Below are positions 21,337-32,111 of a stretch of DNA of 64,000 nt, in pieces; the stretch's first letter is position 1, and each line of letters opens with the position of its first letter. A program made the position numbers and the translations under genes. The stretch comes from Sarocladium kiliense (taxonomy: Eukaryota; Ascomycota; Sordariomycetes; Hypocreales; Sarocladiaceae), in NCBI GenBank assembly GCA_030734395.1, contig JAUZTG010000048.1, positions 1,054,001 to 1,118,000 on the forward strand. Direction: 5' to 3'. The notes beneath the pieces are model-generated. The model was not told where the DNA came from. It searched no databases and saw only the letters and a program-made list of their open reading frames with translations.

Positions 21337-21640
21337 CATCCGTAGGCTGTGCATCGGTCACCTCGGACTTTACCTGCGCGCAAAACACCTTTACAAATGC
21401 GCCCATAGGAAACAGAGTGCTGACGGGTGAGAATCTGGCTCTACTGGAGTACGAATTGGACTTATTTGTCGAGGCATCTCGGGATTGTATCACCAACACG
21501 GACTCGGACTATTCTCAAGGCTGGCCGATACACCCTTTTGACGGCCATTGATACAGATACAAATAGGACAGCCAAGTCGGAATCATAAAATATCTGAACC
21601 ATTAATCATCACAATACATTAACAACTTTCTCACTTTTTC

Positions 21641-21646
21641 TATAAG
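21641..21646 (+). promoter_or_regulatory. TATA box facing the NmrA-like reductase gene
   Basis: TATAAG about 130 nt upstream of the ATG at 21772, followed by a C/A-rich leader typical of fungal transcription starts. Confidence 0.55.
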
Positions 21647-21771
21647 GAAGCTGCGAATACCACTCTGTACCTGGGTCTTCAAACATCACTCCATCCAACT
21701 CCAAACAACCTCCCATACTCTTTGACCACAACAATCACCACTCAACTCTCTCACAGCCCAACATCATCATT

Positions 21772-22464
21772 ATGAGATTCCTCGTTATCGGCGCCAGTGG
21801 CCGCTCCGGCCAGCTCGTCATCGAAGAGGCCCTCCAAAATGGCCACTCCGTAACCGCACTGGTTCGCAAACCAGACTCCCTTCCACAGTCATTGCAAGAA
21901 CTCATTACCATCGCCACCGGCACACCACTCAACGAAACAGACATCTTAAAGGCGATCTCCACCGCATCCGACTCTAAAGTTGATGTCGTCTTGTTCACAA
22001 TGGCCTCCCGCCGTGTCAGCGACAACCCCTTCGCAGCACCTCATCCCACCGACTTCCACCCGCGCCTTCTCACAGACAGTGTTCGAAACACCGTGGCGGC
22101 TATGAGAGCCGCCAGCCCTCCTGTTGGGAAGATCGTCTTCATGTCTTCAGTCGGCACCGGCGAATCTTTCCCCAATGTCAACTTCCTCACGCGTTTCATG
22201 TTCACGCACACAAATATGAGACACAGCCGAGAGGACCACGATGCGGCCTACCAGGAGCTCAAAAACGCCAAAGATATTACTTTTGTGTCCCTGAGACCTT
22301 GGCTGCTGACCGCTGGTGAGGCACAGGAAGTGAAGGTTTACCCGGACGATGGCACTGGTGCAGGCTACATGCCCAAGATCTCGCGAGCAAGTGTGGCCAG
22401 GTTCATGATCAAAGCAGCGGAAACTTCAGAATATGATGGTAGAGCGCCGGTGCTCACCAATTAG
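21772..22464 (+). CDS. NmrA-like / atypical SDR NAD(P)-binding protein
   Basis: Single-exon gene of 230 residues. The N-terminus has the dinucleotide-binding pattern GASGRSG at residues 7-13 right after the first beta strand, with an Arg (VRK) after the second strand, suggesting NADP(H). KIVFMSSVGTGE marks the strand that usually carries the active-site Ser. The canonical YxxxK of classical SDRs is not evident, so it belongs to the atypical SDR/NmrA group, whose members are either reductases or redox sensors. It is divergent from the FAD monooxygenase and convergent with a Zn2Cys6 regulator, only 58 nt from its stop. A role in the same pathway as the monooxygenase is inferred from position. 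Confidence 0.88.
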   Translation: MRFLVIGASGRSGQLVIEEALQNGHSVTALVRKPDSLPQSLQELITIATGTPLNETDILKAISTASDSKVDVVLFTMASRRVSDNPFAAPHPTDFHPRLLTDSVRNTVAAMRAASPPVGKIVFMSSVGTGESFPNVNFLTRFMFTHTNMRHSREDHDAAYQELKNAKDITFVSLRPWLLTAGEAQEVKVYPDDGTGAGYMPKISRASVARFMIKAAETSEYDGRAPVLTN

Positions 22465-22522
22465 GCAGTCTTTGTATGTAATGGACGTATCTTGAAGAGC
22501 AGTAAAATAATGATGGTGTTGT

Positions 22523-24814
22523 TCAAAGCAAAATGTGCGGCATGTTCCCAGGGCCGCCTTGAAATGACCAGTCGTAATAATTGGACCCGTCCATGACCAT
22601 GTTAGCCATCCAATCCATGGGTATTTCTGCAGAGCTAAGGTCGTGGTTCGGAAAGCCCATGCTGGTGTCTGGGACTGGTGCTGGCTCGTTGTCGACCGCA
22701 CCCAGAGACTGAGCCAGGTCTTCCAAAGCCCTTTGGCATTCCTCGCTTTGTTCCAGCGCCTTTTCGGCGATACCGTCTTCAATCCTTGAAGATGAAGCTT
22801 CCGATGAGCCAAGCGTCTTCGCATACGAAATGGATGCGGCGATGAAACAACACGTGTAGACATCCTTCATGCCACGCCGAACACGGTCTACAATCCATGC
22901 TTGCGCTCGTATGAGAAGTGATTGCAGTTCCATCTCCTCACGCATCATGAACGCACCAATGTCTTCTGCCTGGTCTTCCTTCATAGTGACATACTCTAGG
23001 GCAAGATAGAAGACGGCCTGCACAGCGATCTGGCGTAGAAAACCTGGACTATTGATGAGAAGTCGGTTCATGATATGAGCTTCGTGCTGTGACCCTCTAG
23101 TCCTTGGCTGCGAACGGTGATCTGGATCAGCTATGAGACAACTCTCCAATATCTTGTTCGCGACAGTCGTAGCAACCTTGCGTGAAAAGTGACGAGTTGG
23201 ATCTTTGATGTATTGGCCGAGGACCGGTAAATGTAAGGCGAGCAAGTAATAGGATAGAATGGTTTGCGCCAGCGACTTCTGAGCGCCAGAATTCGTGCTC
23301 AACCCGGTCACAGCCGCGGGTGAAAGTTTATGATGCATTCTCGCTTCCGCCTTGCTCAATTCCTTGTGGTGGCGTATGACCTCGTCGTAGGTACATCCAG
23401 AACCTGTCCCATTGATTCGACGGACTATTCGGAGGCGCAATTCGAATGATTCAAAAAGAGCAAGTTGGATTGTTGTTGGTGTAATCCGTTGTTCATCAGC
23501 TATCCTTCCGCCCGGCACATCCTGATCAAGCTCTTCGTCAGAAAGGCTGGCCGGAGGGAGAGTGTCGTAATCGTTGGGACTGATCAAGGGTGTTTGGCCA
23601 GCCTGAAGAGAAAAGAGCAGATTCAGCTCCAAGATTGTCGCCCACAACCGTCGACGAAGCTCTGCTTGTTGTGGACTTGTGGTCCCAAGCTGCTTCGGAT
23701 CCCGGTGAAGGTTGAGACACATGGCCATTCTTAACAGATCCCCAGCACTTATCCAATTGGACTTCTCTGAACCAGAACTATCTGCCTCCATGATCAGGGC
23801 GAGACACATGAGTTGAAGATCCTCGAAGGACATCTGTTTTCGCTGGGACTTTCGGAAGGCTGTGCCAAGCCAAGTCTCGGCTTCAGTAAGCCACTGAGAT
23901 GCTACACGTCGATATTGTATTGCATCTGGATGAGCTCTAGACCCTAGACCTAGGCAGATCTGAAGCTGTAAGACAAAGACTTTGCGTGCTTCTGTTGGTT
24001 GCTGCCAGTAGGATTGGTACTCAGCAAGGAAGCTGGGCACATGAACGATTCGGAACAAGCCTTCAAAGGATCGAAGGTACAGGTCCAACAGCTCATCAGT
24101 TACAGCCTTGTTTGGCATATGCGTACCAAGGCTTGATATTGGTATAGTCGTATCAGCTATCAGCTGATCATTGACTTGCCCAAGAAGAGTTTGGCAGCTC
24201 GTCAGGGACTCCTTCAACTCAGGCCGTTGATCTCTCAGGTCTTTGAGCGTGTTGAGAACTTTTGTATACTATTCGATGTTAGAGAGAACTGAGCTGTAAA
24301 GTCGAGACAGGTCTTGGCAGCTTACCAGAGTCGTGTTGTTTAACCAGGCACTCTGGTTCCCAAAGCGAGCACCAGCAGGAGGGCCATCAACTGGCGCATC
24401 GCCCGGTGCGGAACGTTGTTGATCAGCATTATCCCGCTTTAAGGAAGAGATCGTGTTCTCGAGCTCCTTGATCTTTGATTGCAGCTCATCAACATTGGAC
24501 TCCTCAGTGTACACCGATTGAGGTGTGGGTCTAGGAGTCAAGGTGGTCGAAGCTACGGCTGAGGGTGGTGATATTGTAGTCGCAGGCCGTGGGGCTGCCA
24601 CGCGAGACTGCTGAAGACGAAGAGTAGATATGTGATTCGGAGGGATAGTACAGTCCGGGATCCCAGACCTGACGCAATTGTTGCACGGTGTGTTCTGATC
24701 GCAGCGAATCTTCCGGCGCCGGCACTGCGCACAGGCGAGGGCTGGCCTACGTCGCTTCTTCACCGTTGGCGGAGTCGTGTTGACATTTTCGAATCGTGTA
24801 GCCATGTTTCTCAT
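22523..24814 (-). CDS. Zn2Cys6 transcription regulator with fungal_trans domain
   Basis: Nuclear regulator of 744 residues. Exons 24814-24326 and 24268-22523; the intron has donor GTAAGC. The zinc cluster CAQCRRRKIRC, then CNNCVRSGIPDC, sits near residues 28-55, preceded by a basic KKRRRP. A short heptad coiled coil (VDELQSKIKELENTISSLK) follows, as in dimeric regulators that bind CGG pairs. The second exon carries the middle homology region, with LYLRSFEGLFRIVHVPSF and LRMAMCLNLHRDPKQLG typical of the fungal_trans domain. Two ATGs start the frame (MRNM); I used the first. Its stop is 58 nt from that of the reductase. It is the obvious candidate regulator of the monooxygenase/reductase pair. 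Confidence 0.92.
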
Positions 24815-25481
24815 GGCTGAGCAGACAACCTCAAGTTTACCGGAGCTTGCATTCTTAGCTCATGTGATGGAGGGATTCGCTGTTCTTGTGTTCGAGCACT
24901 GTTGAGGCAATGCAAAAGGCCGAAAAGGGAGCTTGAAATGTCCGAGATGATCCTACAGCCCCAGCCAATGAAGCGGCCCCATTTCCAGTCATGCAACAGC
25001 CATAGGAGCAGCGAATCTGCATGTGACCTTTGCGATAATACCATATGCTTCTGCTTTTTTAGTGTCTATCTAACTATCTGTTCTCGTTATTCTGTCAATC
25101 ATTTTGGCTTTCGTCGTCATACGGTTGCATCATACACCGTGCGCCACACTCATGTCGACAATCCCCAGGACTTTACGGAGACATTCTAAGCACATGCCTC
25201 GTTACATGCACTGTCTTACTCATCACGTATTATGGCTCACGCGATGAGTATAGGATAGTCCTTGTTGGTCCCTTGCAGAATCTCCTCCGTGGGGAAGATG
25301 ATGCGATACCACCTGCCGCTGGCATCAGAAGGTCTAGACAGTCTGGCAGTCGTTTAGCACGAAAGGTCAGTGTGGCGACCTGAATGTATCCATGTAATGC
25401 CATTGTAATATACAGCTTCAGCATGAAGCACTGTTATACATCGAATCGCTCTCTCTCTCCCTCTTTCTCCAACCCTACCCC
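24815..25481. other. Spacer between Zn2Cys6 gene and uL11m
   Basis: About 0.67 kb holding the regulator's promoter and the 3' flank of uL11m. No CGG palindrome that would suggest autoregulation was found. Confidence 0.45.
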
Positions 25482-26014
25482 TTAAGCAACCACATCAATT
25501 CCTATCGACTTCGCCTGGAAGATAATCGACCGACACAACCCCTCCAACGACAAACCCGACAACCTCAACTCTGACTGCTTGATCTTTGCAATCTCGTACA
25601 CATGCTTCAAGCTGATGGTGCCGACTGTCTGGTGCCCTGGCTTGCTGGCTCCCTTGTGATCCTTCGCCTCGGCCGCATTCAGAAGTAGCCATGAAGTCTG
25701 TGGTGTCCGGATCTCGAAGGTAAATGATCTGTCGGCGCGGACGATGACGCGGCAGGGCATTGGGGTGCCAACGGTGTAGTTGGCTGTGCGGGCGTTGAAC
25801 TCCTGGAAGTGGATTGTCAGTTCACAGTTCGACTGCGAGGCAACGCGGCCACGACGATGACAAGTCTGGAGATTCTTACCTTGCAGAAGTCCATGGACTT
25901 GACACCCTTGCTACCAAGTGCTGGACCGACTGGGGGACTGGGGCTCGCCTGGCCTGCGCCGACGATGAGCTTCACCACCTGCTCCAGGCCTGCGGCAGCA
26001 CCCTTCTTCGACAT
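25482..26014 (-). CDS. MRPL19: Mitochondrial large-subunit ribosomal protein uL11m
   Basis: Mitoribosomal L11 homolog of the GTPase-associated centre. Exons 26014-25880 and 25802-25482 give 151 residues. It starts MSKKGAAAGLEQVVKLIVGAG; the hallmark PPVGPALG motif follows at about residues 28-35, then GVKSMDFCK at the exon end joined to EFNART. The C-terminal domain contains the GASKPGHQTVGTISLKHVYEIAKIK type sequence of L11. The intron is 77 nt with a perfect GTAAG donor. The lack of the cytosolic uL12-type sequence and the bacterial-like PPVGPALG support a mitochondrial role. It is divergent from KRR1. Confidence 0.94.
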
Positions 26015-26458
26015 GGCTGGCGCGGAGTCTGTATAATACCGCCTATAGAACTATATGGATTCGCTAGCCCAGAGGTTCGTTTTCGTTCGTCGGTCAATCG
26101 CTCACTGGCAGCGGCCTCTCGTTGTCGCTTCGTTCGTGATCTTCTTCGCGTGTCGTGGAATTTGAGGGACTGGCAAATTCGTAGAGCTGGACTGACGGGA
26201 GGGGATCCACCCGCGCAACCTCCAACTCGCAGGGGTCACCCCACGACGCTTGCCAGCCCCCACTTTATTTTTCAAGCAGTTCTCTTCGCCTCTGCTTTTT
26301 TCCGCCTCTTGCTGAACTCTGCCTAGCATTGCATCTCGACCAACATTGCCAAAGCTGCACGGTCGCATGACCATTTCTATACGCCTCGATCAAATAATCT
26401 CACAAGAAAGACAATTCAACTGAAGAAACAGAACCTTAGTCCACCCACACCGGTCACC
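26015..26458. promoter_or_regulatory. Divergent promoter of uL11m and KRR1
   Basis: A 444-nt head-to-head spacer between a mitochondrial ribosomal protein gene and a cytosolic ribosome-assembly gene. No canonical TATA box was seen. C/A-rich leader sequence near 26390-26458 precedes KRR1. Confidence 0.55.
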
Positions 26459-27424
26459 ATGCCGTCCCACGACAAAGACAAACCTTGGGACACCGATGAC
26501 ATCGACAAGTGGAAGATCGATGCCTTCACGCCCAAGGACAATCTCGGTGGCACTCTTGCAGAAGAGTCCTCCTTCGTGACACTCTTCCCCAAGTACCGCG
26601 AAGTTTATCTCCGTGAGGCGTGGCCACTCGTCACCAAAAGCCTCGAGAAGACTGGCATTGCCTGCACACTCGATCTCGTTGAGGGTTCCATGACCGTCAA
26701 GACCACTCGCAAAACCTTCGACCCCGCTGCTATTCTCAACGCTCGCGACCTCATCAAGCTCCTCGCTCGAAGTGTTCCCGCCCCGCAGGCTATCAAGATC
26801 CTCGACGACGGTGTCGCGTGCGACATCATCAAGATCCGAAACCTCGTCAGCAACAAGGAGCGATTCGTCAAGCGCCGCCAGCGGATCCTAGGCCCCAACG
26901 GCTCGACTCTGAAGGCTCTCGAGCTGCTTACAGAGACATATATCCTCGTGCATGGCAACACAGTCTGCGCCATGGGACCCTACAAGGGTCTCAAGGACAT
27001 CCGTCGCATCGTCGAAGACTGCATGGCCAACATCCACCCTATCTACCACATCAAAGAACTCATGATTAAGCGCGAGCTCGCAAAAGACCCCGAACTAGCC
27101 AACGAAAGCTGGGACCGATTCCTCCCCAACTTCAAGCGCAAGACTCTCAGCCGACGCCACGCACCACACAAGGTCACCGATAAGACCAAGAAGGTCTACA
27201 CACCATTCCCGCCCGCGCCCGAGAAGAGCAAGGTCGATTTGCAGATCGAGAGCGGAGAGTACTTCCTGGGCAAGCAGGCGAAGGAGAGGGCACAGCAGGA
27301 GGAGCGGAGGGAAAAGCAGAAGGAGAGGAAGGCAGAGAAGGCAAGGGAGAGGGAGAGCGACTTTGTTCCGCCGGAAGAGGGTGGCAGACCGAAGAAGAAG
27401 AGAAAGAAGGTAGAGGCGGAGTGA
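26459..27424 (+). CDS. KRR1: KRR1 small-subunit processome component
   Basis: Nucleolar KH-domain protein needed for early 18S rRNA maturation and 40S assembly. Single exon, 321 residues, the normal length. It begins with the family N-terminus (KPWDTDDIDKWKID), then SFVTLFPKYREVYLREAWP, the two KH-like domains including KRRQRILGPNGSTLKALELL and the HGNTVCAMGPYKGL segment, and RIVEDCMANIHPIYHIK. The C-terminus is a lysine-rich tail (KKKRKK) acting as nucleolar localization signal. It shares a promoter region with uL11m, and its 3' end is close to that of the convergent MDR gene. Confidence 0.97.
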   Translation: MPSHDKDKPWDTDDIDKWKIDAFTPKDNLGGTLAEESSFVTLFPKYREVYLREAWPLVTKSLEKTGIACTLDLVEGSMTVKTTRKTFDPAAILNARDLIKLLARSVPAPQAIKILDDGVACDIIKIRNLVSNKERFVKRRQRILGPNGSTLKALELLTETYILVHGNTVCAMGPYKGLKDIRRIVEDCMANIHPIYHIKELMIKRELAKDPELANESWDRFLPNFKRKTLSRRHAPHKVTDKTKKVYTPFPPAPEKSKVDLQIESGEYFLGKQAKERAQQEERREKQKERKAEKARERESDFVPPEEGGRPKKKRKKVEAE

Positions 27425-27576
27425 AGGGAAATGTGAACTTGTTGCTGTATTGGGATAGGACGGCGTTTACGGAATCAACTGAACAGCAAGGTCAATCCAG
27501 ATTATTCGATCCATTTTCATTCTCGGAACCTATGACTCTCCACATAAGTCTTGTTCAAACTTGGTCGTACATGAAC

Positions 27577-28717
27577 CTACAGTTTCGAGGGCGAGCCACT
27601 TCGCCCATCAATCTCAATAACCAGCTTTCCAAACTGCTTCCCCTTCTCCATCTCCTCAAACAGCCCATCAATCGCCTCCAGGTTGTCCAAACCCTTCACT
27701 ACCCTGCTGACAACCGGCTTGATCTTATGCTCATTCACAAACGCAACCATATCGCGGAACTCCCTTCGTGAACCCATAGTCGTGCCCTTCAGCTCAATGT
27801 TGGCCAGGACAGCCGGCATGACCCAGTCCATTTTTGGAGCGACCGTCATGCCGTATTGAGCAATCACACCGCCCTCGCGAAGAAGTCTCGCGACCTTGGA
27901 GATAATTTTGCCGCCTGCACCATCGACAACTGCGTCGAGGAACGGCCTGTCCTTGGGGAGAATGGCCTTCAATTCCTTCTCCCAAGCATCGTTCTTGTAG
28001 ATGACGCCGCCTTTGGCGCCCATTGAGATGGCCTTGTCAAGTTTCTCTTGTGAGCCAGAGGTGACGTAGACGTTGACGCCGAAAGCAACACCGAATTGAA
28101 GGGTTTGAAGAGCGACACCGCCACCGATGCCAGTGACAAGGAGGTTCTTCCCTGGGGTTGTGCATCCGGCTTTAGTGACCAAAGCTCGCCATGCGGTGAG
28201 ACCAACAAGAGGCAAAGCAGCACCCTCAACAGCAGAAAGATGTTCTGGTGCAGGCATAACCTCTGCCTCATCCACCACGATGAAATCCTGCGCCGTACCA
28301 ACCTCAGTGATAGTTGTGCCTCCAGTAACGGCCATCAACCCCTCTGGTCCAACAGGATCCTCTTCCCATCCACGCATTGGTGTGAGGATGACAGGGCGGT
28401 TCAGAAGGTTCGAGTTCTTAACGGATGGGCCGACCTCAACTACTGTGCCGTAGCCATCGGCGAGGATGGGGTTGTCGAAGGAGATGGCACGGTACTGGTG
28501 GTGGCGCTGGAAAAGGTCACGGTGGTTCAAGGCCGCGGCGGAGAGCTGGACGAGGAGCTCGCCATTGCCAGGCTTCGGACGTGGAACATCCTTGATTTGG
28601 ATGCTGGTGAGGTGATATAAGCGACTGATGGTCGATATCATAGTAAGAGATAACTTACGGGTAGTAAACCTCACCGGGCTTACCATCGATCTTCTTGAGT
28701 GTAAGTGCCCTCGGCAT
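27577..28717 (-). CDS. Medium-chain dehydrogenase/reductase (zinc-type alcohol dehydrogenase-like)
   Basis: NAD(P)H-dependent oxidoreductase of the MDR superfamily. Exons 28717-28659 and 28603-27577 give 361 residues. The start MPRALTLKKIDG matches YogA-like fungal members. Visible are the GroES-like domain with ALNHRDLFQR and DGYGTVVEVG, and the Rossmann motif LLVTGIGGGVALQTLQ. The usual catalytic-zinc Cys and His ligands of alcohol dehydrogenase are not in place (GYG rather than GHE), so it is probably a zinc-independent quinone-oxidoreductase-type enzyme despite the common name. The intron has donor GTAAGT and acceptor ACCAG. The substrate is unknown. Confidence 0.9.
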
Positions 28718-30197
28718 TTTGGCTGTCAATCCAGGTTTTGTTGAGAATGTCCTGGCTGGTCCAAGTAATGAGATGACTGCCAATGGCTTATATCGCATAA
28801 AGATGCTTTGAAATCAAGTGAAGGGTATCAGTGAGGACGGCTGTACGTTTACCGAGAGCTCGGTTGGTGGCACTGGGTGGTTGGCGTCATGGGCTGCTCC
28901 AGTGCCGCTGTCACGGGCGACTTGCCCCGCATCCAGCGCTGTGCGGAGCCGGACACCGACCTCGGTTGAGCGGATCGTCACTGGGATGGGCCGTAACGAA
29001 CTTGGTCCCAGCGAGATAATGTGATCCCCAGTGTTCACTGAAGTTGGGCAGATTCATTGAATTCATACAACTTGCTTCCTGGCATGTTGAGATGCGCAGT
29101 TGCCGGCATGTGTCTTGCGTACTCTTGCACCAGCATAGGTCGTAAACTGTGGCTGGCAGCTGAAGGTGCGCATCCCACAATCTGCATCGCACAAGCCGCA
29201 CAATCAGTCATGAAGAACTACCTTACCAAGGTGCTTACCTCTCTCAGCTCGATCTTGTCTGACATGCATAGCCGCGGCGCGATCCGCATCTGACGCTGGG
29301 GTTACCGAACGCGATGGGTCCTGGGTCGATTCAAGATATAGACTTCATTGTGCCTAGCAGAGCCAAGTCCGTCTCGTAGTCTTCAATTATTGCTTATCTT
29401 CCTGTCGAGTGGTTACAAACATATCACCCCTCAAACAACGTGGTATGAGCAGGGATCCCAGGAACAACGCCTCACAGTCGCATTCCAGGTCGGCGTCTTG
29501 GCTCCCCAGATCCCCGGGCCACGCCACTAATTAAACGGCTCCCAATCCCAGGCTCGTCATAATCAAGGCTGCATTGAAGGTCCCTGAGGTTGCCACAGCG
29601 AGAGTTTGTTGGTGACTTACACAACAGGTCTCAACTCTTTCGCGCAACATCATCTGCACCCCAGATAGACGTTTCCGACTAAAGCACCACAGTCGCTGCA
29701 CATGATGTTATTAAAGCCCGTTTTGAACAAAGAATATCTTTTAACACTGAACAGCCTCCTTGAGATCCTGTCCCTCACCCCAAATCCCTCGTCTGAATCG
29801 AGAATACGACACTAGTCCCAATGGCACCATCGCCCGTCGTGGAGCCCAGGTCGCCGATATCTCTCATCGGAATGGAGCAAATGGTCCCCGGATCTCCCTG
29901 GCTAGGGGCAATCACTCACCGAAGCACGTTTACCTGAGTCGCTGCAAACGCCATGCGTTACGCTTGGGAGTTCTGAGGTGGCTTTAATCAGTTCTAAAAT
30001 TCCCCTCTGATTTTCGGTTTTCCCTGGTTCCTGGATTTCGTCGCTAAGGGCGGGAAGGGCTTGCTTGGTGAGGTCAACCACCAAGGATTGTCTGAGACTG
30101 GTATTCATCGACTGGCAATTTATTCTCTTTCTACCGGCACTTCGATCATACATCTCAAGTAACCCCTGGTTCATTTGGGAGAAGGATCGCTTCCACG
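28718..30197. other. Divergent spacer, no gene supported
   Basis: About 1.5 kb between the MDR gene and the YeeE/YedE gene. Both promoters should lie here. Open frames such as 29902-30240 (minus) have no domain signature and overlap the transporter leader. No repeat found. Confidence 0.45.
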
Positions 30198-31241
30198 ATG
30201 GCGACAACGATCCTCTCCGGCGCTGCCTTTGGAGCCGCACTCCTCGCAGCTGGCTTCCATCAACCTGCAGCCATCATCTCTCAGATGCGACTCGAGAACT
30301 TCCATATGGTCCAAGTCTTTATCACTGCAACTGCTAGCAGCGCGTGAGTCCACCTGATACCTCGTCACCCTTCTGCCACTAACAGACAACCCAGCATCAT
30401 CTACCCCGTTCTCGAACGTCTGGGATTTGTCCCTCACCTTCAACCACGAAGCTCCTCACCCCTACTGGGCTTTCTAACAGCCTATGATGGAAACATCCTC
30501 GGTGGCGCGATGCTTGGCGCTGGCATGACCCTCGCAAGCGCCTGTCCAGGAACACTCCTTGTCCAAGCTGCCCTTGGGATTCGAGCTGGAGTATTCGCCC
30601 TTGCAGGCTCCATCGCTGGAGGGGCCATCTGGAGCGGCTTGCTTCGTGAGACGATCAAGTCTGAAGCTGGAGAGAAAGGGGTGAAAGGCCACACCACCAC
30701 TCTGCAAGACAAGACTGGGGTGTCGAGAGAGACTATGGTCGTGTTGTTCGAGTTGATGTGCGTTGCTGTGGTTGGAAGCGCAGCGACTTATACAGACAGG
30801 GTCCCTTGGGCTGTCTTCCCAGGGTTCATCAGTGGGCTATTCATTGGAGGCGCACAGCTCTTCTCTCTTCTGACACGGAAGTCCATGATGGGTATCTCCG
30901 GCTCATATGAGGAAGTCGGCAACTATATCGCCTGGATCCTCAAGGGGTCACCATCTTCATCTCGTCCAGCGGCCTACAAAAACATCCTTTTCGGTATTAG
31001 TACTATGCTGGGAGCTTGGACGCTGAGGGCTGCGGCACCTCAATTCGTCTCGGAACCTCTGGGTGATATACCTGGTGGAATGGCGTTTCTGGGAGGGGCT
31101 TTGATGACCGTAGGGTCGAGAATGGCTGGTGGCTGTACGAGTGGACATGGGATCAGTGGCCTGTCACTCATGTCAACTTCTAGTGCAGTGACCATTGCAA
31201 GTACGTTTGCTGGTGGCATATTGCTTGCTGGATTTATATAG
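30198..31241 (+). CDS. YeeE/YedE-family sulfur (thiosulfate) transporter
   Basis: Polytopic membrane protein of the TsuA/YeeE family, which in bacteria moves thiosulfate or related sulfur species through relayed cysteines. Exons 30198-30343 and 30395-31241 give 330 residues. Two homologous halves are visible: GGAMLGAGMTLASACPGT in the first and GGALMTVGSRMAGGCTSGHG in the second, each with the conserved cysteine, plus many Gly/Ala-rich membrane helices. The intron is 51 nt with donor GTGAGT and a CACTAACAG branch/acceptor region. The family is mainly bacterial but also present in filamentous fungi, so an ancient transfer is plausible. Direction and exact substrate are inferred from the family. 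Confidence 0.9.
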
Positions 31242-32111
31242 GCAGATTACCTTAGCGCTACAAGAGAGCATTGCCATTTGGCTCATTCATCCATTCGAAG
31301 TATCACCTCACTTTATGGGAAATCTAGATAATACAGGCACAAGATTGAGCTTTGGAACATCTCGACAGCCTACGAATGGTTCAAAAGCTTACTTACAAAC
31401 AATCATGGAAACTAGTGTTGGCGATAGTGTTACCTTCGTGCCTGCTCAAGCTGGAAACAACTTTGTTTTCAAGGTTCTTGACAAACTGTGGTAGAAAGCC
31501 AGGCCTCGCCCCCCTTCGTGTCCCAGTATTGATCATCTTCCTAACTCGATTCATGTCCTTGCTCTTATACTTTGGCGCCATACCTCTCGCCTCTCTCAAA
31601 GTAAGTGCGACGCTTCGATACTCCGATCACAAGGGGCAACATTGACGATGACCGCGGAGCCAAGCCCAGACCCACCGCCGTACGACGACAGGGACGATGC
31701 TATTCATTCACCTGAACCCAACAGGCTCAGTTTATTGAAGCTCAAGCCAGAAAGCTCACAGGCAAATGTTGCTTGTTGGTTCAAATCACAAGGTGAGCCA
31801 CAGGTCAGCACACGATTGAGTGTATCAAAGCTTGAACATGGGCTAATGGAGGCACAGTTTATAACCACTTTGCGGTCGAGCAGGACTGAAGCTTCGATGC
31901 TTTTTACGACGCAATGCCTCTTGCGAGGCCCTGACCGTGGCCCAAGTGGAAGACTTTCTCACGACGGGGAAGAGCCAGGAACAGATTGGAGAAGGCGACG
32001 GTTGATCGCATAGTTTATAATCTCCTTCAGCACTTCCGTAGTCACCACAAGTATTTGTATCTCTCTCTTTTTGCGATACTCAATATACTCAACTGTTCCC
32101 AAACTGCAATA
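31242..32111. other. Spacer between transporter and RidA-like gene, one doubtful ORF
   Basis: About 0.87 kb between convergent genes, so 3' flanks are expected. It contains the unassigned frame 31648-32013, listed separately. A second short frame starting near 31317 (about 60 residues) is also open but unrecognized. Confidence 0.45.
31648..32013 (+). CDS. Hypothetical protein, 121 residues, doubtful
   Basis: Open frame from the ATG at 31648 to a TAG at 32011. The N-terminus is Pro/Asp-rich (DPPPYDDRDD), a composition common in fungal proteins; the rest has no motif, signal peptide or membrane segment I recognize. It sits between the convergent transporter and RidA-like genes, a place where a 3' UTR is expected. 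It could be a small gene, an exon of an unresolved gene, or chance. No function is proposed. Confidence 0.25.
   Translation: MTAEPSPDPPPYDDRDDAIHSPEPNRLSLLKLKPESSQANVACWFKSQGEPQVSTRLSVSKLEHGLMEAQFITTLRSSRTEASMLFTTQCLLRGPDRGPSGRLSHDGEEPGTDWRRRRLIA

Larger units (their letters stand above)
20954..21771. promoter_or_regulatory. Shared divergent promoter of the monooxygenase/reductase pair
   Basis: An 818-nt head-to-head region. It carries TATAAG boxes facing both genes (21173-21168 minus, 21641-21646 plus), a CGG-N5-CCG palindrome at 21296-21306 and, overlapping it, two near-copies of a TCCGA-TTGTGCGA element. The layout suits co-regulation of both genes. Confidence 0.7.

Noticed and set aside
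29902..30240. 112-codon minus-strand frame upstream of the transporter
   Set aside because: It overlaps the transporter's leader and first exon on the other strand and shows no domain.
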